Below are positions 59,201-64,000 of a stretch of 64,000 bases of DNA, piece after piece. This DNA is from Aulostomus chinensis (lineage: Eukaryota > Chordata > Actinopteri > Syngnathiformes > Aulostomidae), in the NCBI GenBank assembly GCA_037954235.1, contig JBBMOA010000015.1:22486069-22550068 (forward strand), given 5' to 3'. The translations under genes were made by a program, and so were the position numbers. Below the pieces are notes generated by a model. The model saw nothing but the letters and a program-made list of their open reading frames with translations. It did not search any database and had not been told where the DNA came from. Numbering within the stretch: the first letter of the stretch is position 1; each line of letters begins with the position of its first letter.

Positions 59201-62200
59201 ATTAGTTCACTGTTAAAAAAAAAAAAAAAGCCTTGAGACATTTTTCATCAGTAGGGCCATCCATTTTGTTAACTGTCAGCTGTTATTTTTGCTTTTTTAA
59301 GTAGAAGGCACTCAAATAGTGTATGCCTCTGGCCAAGGTGAACTCTCAGCCCCTTGACTTTTGTGCTCAGGCTCAAATTAAAGCTGCAAGCAGTGATGAG
59401 TAGATCCTAGTGTCTCTGTGTGTGTATGACAAATCAATACAGGGAAAGGGTGATGACAGATCCATTTTCTACCATCTTATCATGTTAAGGGTCACTTGGG
59501 GGGCTGGAGCCTATCCCAGCGGGTCGCCAGTCCATCACAGGGCCAACATATACTGTATAGACAGACAGCCATTCACTCTCACAGCCACACCTACGGTCAA
59601 TTTAGTGTATCTGATTAACCTCGTTCCCTCTTGCATGTCTTTGGACTGTGGGAGGAAGCCTGAGTACCTGGAGGGAACCCACACAGGCACAGGGAGAACA
59701 TGCAAACTCCACACAGAAAGACCCCGTGCTTGAGCCGGGGCTCGAACCTGGAACCCTCTTACTGTGAGGCAACAGTGCTAACCAATGCATCACTGTGCCG
59801 CTATCAAATATTTCATTGTGTTAATATTTTGTGAAAGAACCAATAGACATCACTACATTAGGACCACAGTACCCATATTGAGGTACTTGGTCAAAAATAT
59901 TGTGATATTTGATTTTGCCTAAGTTGGAGCACCCCTATATCATACAATGAGAGAGGAAAAACTACATAAATAGTGATGTATTGTCTGGTTACATTCAGAT
60001 ATTGTACAGTTGACATGATGAGTTTAGCTGCTCCAAGTGATTACAATGATTATTATTTGCTAGGTATTTTTGGACAGATCAGGTGTGTTTAGGGCTTTCT
60101 GGCCATGAAACAGACATAGAACTTCTTATATATATCATCTTAGCATCTTAGTTTCTGTGTGTGTGTGTGTGCGTGCGTGCGTGTGTGCATGTGTAGCATT
60201 GCTTTTGATAACATACAGTGGGAATGTTCTGACTCAACAATAAAAAGCAATGCTGAAAATAAAAATGCAACATATAGCTCAATAAAGACTGAAAATGTCA
60301 TATTTATGTAGGAAAAAAAAAACCTTGTGATCAATTAGCAGTGCCTGTTTGGGAGAAATATTCAGCCGTGATAAACTATACAGCTTCCTCTCTAGACCTA
60401 TTCTTCCTTTTTAGTCATTTGTTTTAAATGATGATGGCAAACGGTCGTCGTCCATCGTCGTCTTCCGCTTCTTCCTTACTAGTAAGGGTCGCGGGGGGGG
60501 GGGGGGGGGGGGGCTGGAGCGTATCCCAGCATCTACGGGCGAGAGGCGGGGTTCACCCTGGACAGGTCACCAGTCCATCGCAGGGCCAACATACAGAGAC
60601 GAACAACCATTCACACTCACATTCATACCTACGGTCAATTTAGAGAATCCAATCAGCCTAGTCCCCAATTGCATGTTTTTGGACGGTGGGAGGAAGCCGG
60701 AGTACCTGGAGAGAACCCACGCAGGCACGGGGAGAACATGCAAACTCCACACAGAAAGATCCCACGCCTGAGCCGGGACTTGAACCCGGAACCTTCTTGC
60801 TATGAGGCCACAGTGCTAACCACTGCACCACCGTGCAGCCCCTGGCAAATGGTGTAGACTGTTTTTACGTTCTACAAAACTTATAATTGTAACAATCCAG
60901 AATTAACCTCAGAAAAATGAATAAGGAACAGATCTTGAGAAGCACACTGTAGGAGGCACTGAAAGATGACTTAAAAAAGAATGGAAATGGAGGGTATGTA
61001 AATGACATTAATATAGCTTATGTTTAATTCATGATTTTATTAATGGGTTTGTATGAAAAGAATTCATTTAGAAGTGTTACCAGGAAAAATGCTATGGACA
61101 AACAAGGGTGAATAGAAGACTATTAAATATCGGCAAGAAGAAATATTTAAATCAATGTTTTTGTTTTTTTAATTAAGGAAAAAGGAGGCACAAGGTACAT
61201 ATGAGAAATATAGAAACAAATTGGTATGGATAATAAGAAAGGCATAAAAGGAATACTACAGTGATTTACTAAATACAAAAATATAAATAATATTCAGACT
61301 GGGAGCTTGAGGATTCTGTACAATTATGTTTCATTGTGTCAGCAGTGGGTAGTTACGGACCACTTGATGTTCTATCTCAGGCTTATTCTCAATATACTTT
61401 TTTTTGTCACAGGTGGAGATAAAAATAATGCTTCTTTTATCACAACCCGGACACAAATAGCATCTACACCTCTTAGTGTGATCAGGAAGATTTATTTAGC
61501 CTCCTATGAAGTTTGTGAATATTTTATAGCCGAATTTACTCAATATGTAAGAAGTTTAAGTGCTTCATATTATTAACTCATGGCATATGTGGATGTGGTT
61601 GTGGTCACACAAGGAAGCTAAGGTGTTAGGCTGTGAGATAGAGAGAGAATGGCAGGGACAGAGTTGTGAGCTGGTTATCGTTTCCATCTTAGTGCATTTG
61701 TCTTGATTTCTTAGTATTGCTTATATTGTCTCCCAACTAGTCTGAAACAGTTGATCTGTTGTTCTTCAGCTCAGGGACATTCGCTCAGGCTGGCATACCT
61801 GTGTCCTGTGGGTGGAGGTGTAATGTATTAAGATGCAGCACAGTTAAGCAAATGCAAGTCAGCATGTTGTCAGGAATCCCAACTGCGCTGACTCACTTTG
61901 ATTTCTTCACATAAACATTAAAGCAGCTGATCACTACCAATCCAGGTTCTCTCTCGCATTGGTATGTCAGCACTGACCACAATTGTGGCCCACTGCATTA
62001 TGTTTTTGGGTTGTCCAACCGTCTATATGTATGTCCATGATTATTACCATAATATCTCAGGAACAACTTGGCAGGATTTTGGTGTTTGAAATAGACTGAG
62101 CCAGCCAGGTACACATCATATAGGTATGGAATTACTTTGCAGTATTTCTAGTCCTTTTTGCTTTGTTAGCTGCTGACTCATATTCATCAAAACTGTTTTG

Positions 62201-63199
62201 ACTCTGGAAAATCAGTGGAAGACCAGGATTAATAACTGAGATAAATCTATCAGTAAATAAAGTGAGCTCTACATCAAATCAACCAAACCCTTGCTTTGAG
62301 AACAAACTAATCTTAGAAACCAAAGACAGTTGTAAAGTCATGTGTGGAAAAATGTGCTGTGTTCTGTAAATAAACTAATTTGATGTGAATGCAGCAGCTG
62401 CAGCAAACCTAACCCAGATGCTCTGATGTCTTATTGTCAGAGCTGAGTGCTTCCTGCGTGTAGCAGAGCAGCACTGGTCTGTCAGGGAAGAATTTTAGGA
62501 GCTGTTAGAGCAGGTGGAGGGTGAGTTGCTGTTGCTGCAGAAACATGGACTGCTGATCAACAGATATCATCTGAGGGTGCAGCAGACTGTCCTGAGCATG
62601 TTCATGATGACTGGTTTAGTGTGTGGATAACTCTTTACTATGGGGATTAAAACAAATGTGAAAGTAGCTGCGAGACAGGCTCATGATGCTAAACAGTCAA
62701 AGAGTATAAAAAAAAAGGAGGATTTTTTTTTCAATTCCCATGGCAACATATGGTTTTATGGTAAAGCTTCATCCCAAAAGTATGTTAACAAGTAGGTGTC
62801 CAGAGCTCTATGTCTTTTCTCTCTTACATTACTTTTGCGACTCCAGAATGCAGAGTTCGCCACTTTATTTAGCAACAGCTACAGCTACTACAACTCGTTA
62901 GTTGTAGTACTGAACAGAAGTGTTATAGTTTGCTTGATTTTAGCTCATATCAGTGTTTGTGGATTACTCAGCATACGGCTGGATAAAGATGACGTGGATA
63001 GTACTGGATGATAAAAAACACAATTGTCTCTTCCTGCTTTCAGGAGTGACAAAGTTAGTGAGTACTTGAAAGACAAAAATACACTTGGTGAAGTTTCTTT
63101 TTAATCTTCCAGATGAACTTGTTTTCCTTTTGGTTTTGTCTTTGCAGAGACAAGCATCTGGAGCAATGACTGGAAGCAGCAAACCATCTGCTGGCCAAG
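49853..63199 (+). CDS. pcp4: Purkinje cell protein 4 (PEP-19), 5' part
   Basis: Small IQ-motif protein that binds calmodulin and modulates its calcium exchange in neurons. Exon 1 codes only MSE (49853-49861) before donor GTAGGT. After a 13.3-kb intron, exon 2 (63148-63199) follows acceptor TTTGTCTTTGCAG and reads RQASGAMTGSSKPSAGQ plus one G, then donor GTACTG. Vertebrate PCP4 has the same split: MSE, then a 17-residue exon starting RQ with a phase-1 end. The acidic linker and IQ motif must lie beyond 64000. A TATA box, short UTR, plus orientation and position after igsf5 all agree. The evidence is short sequence plus exact exon phase plus synteny, so the call is strong though no functional domain is in view. 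Confidence 0.85.
50186..50275. repeat. (TA)n microsatellite in pcp4 intron 1
   Basis: About 40 TA units ending directly at the SINE that follows. Confidence 0.95.
50285..50584 (+). repeat. (GGAT)-tailed SINE, diverged
   Basis: Head 'acagttggtacagtggttag', cctcacagtaaggagg, a body with a deletion after 'ctccgggtactcccac', and tail 'cagaaaatagttggatgg'-like at 50570. More diverged than the other long copies. Confidence 0.75.
50585..51079 (+). other. pcp4 intron 1, no feature recognised
   Basis: Unique-looking AT-rich sequence without recognisable repeat or exon. Confidence 0.4.
51080..52266 (+). mobile_element. Nonautonomous DNA transposon copy split by a SINE
   Basis: Shares ordered blocks with the element at 18360 (ttcaagtactca, ctcaaggcacctatttgtg, gtgacttcagaatgcagaa, ctccattagcttaaagcta) and with 62780-63030 (atggattacagagctc, gatgatgcactgga). 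The right terminal motif TGAAGTATCACTTAA is at about 52245-52260. A complete SINE is inserted at 51618-51960. No coding capacity; superfamily not determined. Confidence 0.6.
51618..51960 (+). repeat. (GGAT)-tailed SINE nested in the DNA transposon
   Basis: Complete head 'ggcggcacggtggtgcagtg', body, and a poorly preserved tail (ttgatggattt). The flanking transposon blocks continue on both sides, so the SINE is the younger insertion. Confidence 0.85.
52267..54119 (+). other. pcp4 intron 1, unique-looking sequence
   Basis: No gene or named repeat. Low-complexity poly-C/CA tract at 52944-52987. The 52640-52900 and 53340-53560 parts look like complex unique DNA and could contain conserved noncoding elements; this is impression only. 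Confidence 0.35.
52944..52987. repeat. Poly-C / (CA)n / poly-C tract
   Basis: Two C runs of about 15 nt flanking (CA)n and GTG; the minus strand has two long G runs. Confidence 0.9.
54120..56150 (+). pseudogene. Rex3 (RTE-clade) LINE, internally deleted
   Basis: Starts with a Rex3-like 5' region, then an APE-type endonuclease: LAFGTWNVTSLARKELELG, RHQLDIVGLTSTHSSGSG, VLTVVCAYAPNSSSG and IVLLGDFNAHVGN (54340-54760), with frame changes before DFIVISSDLRPHVLD and TDHQLVVSWI (54940-55040). RT begins with VVGLSWLTRLCNIAW and PLEWQTGVVVPIFKKGD (55340-55470); the DNA TGGCAGACCGGGGTGGTGGT near 55426 is the well-known conserved Rex3 RT segment. Most of the RT core is deleted; FADDV remains at about 55637, then AAECETAGMRISTSKS and a C-terminal part to ERS near 56145. 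Several frameshifts. A 19-bp hairpin (55531-55583) and a poly-G run (about 55810-55829) interrupt it. Confidence 0.9.
56151..58097 (+). other. pcp4 intron 1, no gene recognised
   Basis: The first 190 bp (56160-56345) look like complex, possibly conserved noncoding sequence. A minus-strand 136-codon frame at 57079-57489 has no recognised domain. No named repeat seen. Confidence 0.35.
58098..58198 (+). repeat. Miniature SINE: head fused to tail
   Basis: The tRNA-like head (gtatggtgcaggggttaagc, tctcacagcaagctggttcc) passes after the B-box position directly into 'ggataagtggtagaaaatgg' and (GGAT)n. About 250 bp of body are missing. Confidence 0.85.
58199..59456 (+). other. pcp4 intron 1, unique-looking sequence
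   Basis: No exon or known repeat. 58880-59110 has complex sequence without repeat character and is a candidate conserved noncoding block (impression only). Confidence 0.3.
59457..59803 (-). repeat. (GGAT)-tailed SINE, internal deletion
   Basis: Tail 'gatccattttctaccatctt', body missing the segment between 'cctatcccagcg' and 'ggtcgccagtcc', then a complete head ending 'gcatcactgtgccgc'. Confidence 0.85.
60154..60195. repeat. (GT)n / (GC-GT) microsatellite
   Basis: TGTGTGTGTGTGTG followed by cgtgcgtgcgtgtg. Confidence 0.9.
60440..60841 (-). repeat. (GGAT)-tailed SINE with poly-G run
   Basis: A degenerate tail (catcgtcgtcttccgcttct) is followed by a G run of about 24 nt at 60492-60515, then a well-preserved body and head ending 'ctgcaccaccgtgcagcccc'. 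Body sequence is close to the copy at 6139-6478. Confidence 0.85.
60842..62779 (+). other. pcp4 intron 1, no gene recognised
   Basis: AT-rich at first, more complex from 61600 on. A plus-strand 89-codon frame at 61307-61576 has no similarity I recognise. No named repeat seen. Confidence 0.35.
62780..63030 (+). mobile_element. Nonautonomous DNA transposon fragment
   Basis: Blocks 'cattacttttgcgactccag', 'aatgcagag', 'gcaacagctacagctac', 'ggattactcagc' and 'gtactggatgataaaaaa' match the element at 51080-51560 in order. It ends about 115 bp before pcp4 exon 2. Confidence 0.55.
63148..63199 (+). CDS. pcp4: pcp4 exon 2
   Basis: 52-nt exon, 17 codons plus one nucleotide, entering in phase 0 and leaving in phase 1. 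See the pcp4 entry for the assembled gene. Confidence 0.85.
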
Positions 63200-63666
63200 G
63201 TACTGCATCTGACCTTCACACACATATGAAGAGTACCTCCATGCAAATATAGTAACAGAGGTATAGCAAGCCTTTTTATGGATTATTTAATCGTATTTTC
63301 CCATACAAAATGTCTAATTCTAGTCAGTTTTCCATCATTTGAGTTCCACTCAATTTTGCAGCTCACCATACATTCAGTCTTCAAACTGCAACTTAAAATC
63401 CGCTGCTGCCCACCTACTTGATAGCTCCTCTTTGCTGAATGCATTTGAAGAGATGATTGCACTTCTGTAAATTGTTTTACCTGTGAAATGAGCACAATGT
63501 AATGACTCAATACATTATTTTTATAGTATGTTGGGTCTTTTCGTCAGCTACAGCTGTCATGGTGTATTTTTGGTGAATTGTGTCTCTTTAAATTCAGGAG
63601 AAATGATTTGCTGTATCATCATGATTGCTGTCCCTCCTATAGTGTTAAATCATGTTTGTCAGGGTA

Positions 63667-64000
63667 AGTTGGTGGGGAAATAGGACCCAAATGCAGACAG
63701 CAGAGGTTCAACCAAAAGGTATTTAATCATCAAAAGACAAAGTAACAACACAGGAACCTCAAAGCACCAACCGAAGGGAAAATACAAGGTTGCAAACAAA
63801 GGGGTCAACAGGCCTAAGTCCCAGACATGTACAAAGTAGCAACAAAACCGAGATCAAACCAGACTAAAAACTTAAATGGGAACATGGAGGAGCTGGGAAG
63901 ACGAGGGAGAAAACATGAGCAGGAAACTAAGACATCCACAGACACTAACACTTAACTGACCAGAAACAGTGGGAAACACTGAGGTTAAATAGGCTGGGGG
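63667..64000 (+). repeat. Interspersed repeat of unknown class, cut by window edge
   Basis: Opens 'ggggaaataggacccaaatg' with 'aaggtatttaatcatcaaaa' and continues purine-rich to the window end. The opening resembles the minus strand of 32500-33050. I recall this opening as multicopy in fish; class not determined. Confidence 0.45.

Noticed and set aside
1..64000. CRISPR arrays, bacterial operons, riboswitches or toxin systems
   Set aside because: The DNA is intron-bearing vertebrate sequence. The tandem arrays have no spacer-repeat architecture and no associated genes.

Overview
This window is vertebrate, and almost certainly teleost fish, nuclear DNA. The genes are split by GT-AG introns. 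The noncoding DNA is crowded with elements typical of fish genomes: a Rex3 (RTE-clade) LINE, an R4/Rex6-like LINE, an L2-like LINE, a Penelope-like element with a GIY-YIG domain, PIF/Harbinger and Tc1-like DNA transposons, a Ty3/Gypsy element, and about 20 copies or scraps of one tRNA-derived SINE with a (GGAT)n tail. There is no bacterial, viral or organellar gene organisation.

Three host genes can be read exon by exon. (1) hmgn1 on the minus strand, 2596-4960: six coding exons, 89 codons, a nucleosome-binding HMGN protein. (2) igsf5 on the plus strand, 18078-31030: eight coding exons, 1053 nt including the stop, 350 aa, a two-Ig-domain junctional adhesion protein with one membrane span and a PDZ-binding C-terminus. 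(3) pcp4 on the plus strand: exon 1 is only ATG-AGC-GAG at 49853-49861, exon 2 is at 63148-63199, and the gene runs off the right edge. Order and orientation (HMGN1 minus, IGSF5 plus, PCP4 plus) match human 21q22.2. Human GET1, LCA5L, SH3BGR and B3GALT5, which lie between HMGN1 and IGSF5, are not recognisable here.

Layout: 1-1650 is intergenic with SINE scraps; 1650-5260 is hmgn1 with its 3' UTR and promoter; 5.3-18 kb is a transposon and microsatellite graveyard (SINEs, Tc1 remnant, R4-like LINE, a 91-bp palindromic tandem array, a PIF/Harbinger remnant); 18-31.5 kb is igsf5, its introns filled with nonautonomous DNA transposons including an ~820-bp foldback element; 32.5-47 kb is a second mobile-element cluster (Harbinger, Penelope-like, Ty3/Gypsy, an unidentified multicopy gene family, L2 interrupted by Harbinger); 49.7-64 kb is the pcp4 promoter, exon 1, the 13.3-kb intron 1 (with a Rex3 copy) and exon 2.

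The three genes do not form a pathway; they are neighbours by conserved synteny. No new molecular system was found. The observations most worth checking are the changed nucleosome-binding core of HMGN1, the loss of the canonical B-strand cysteine in IGSF5 Ig domain 1, the palindromic 91-bp array, and a minus-strand promoter-like site (ZNF143-type plus CRE-type motifs near 40.1 kb) in front of a GC-rich open frame that I cannot identify.
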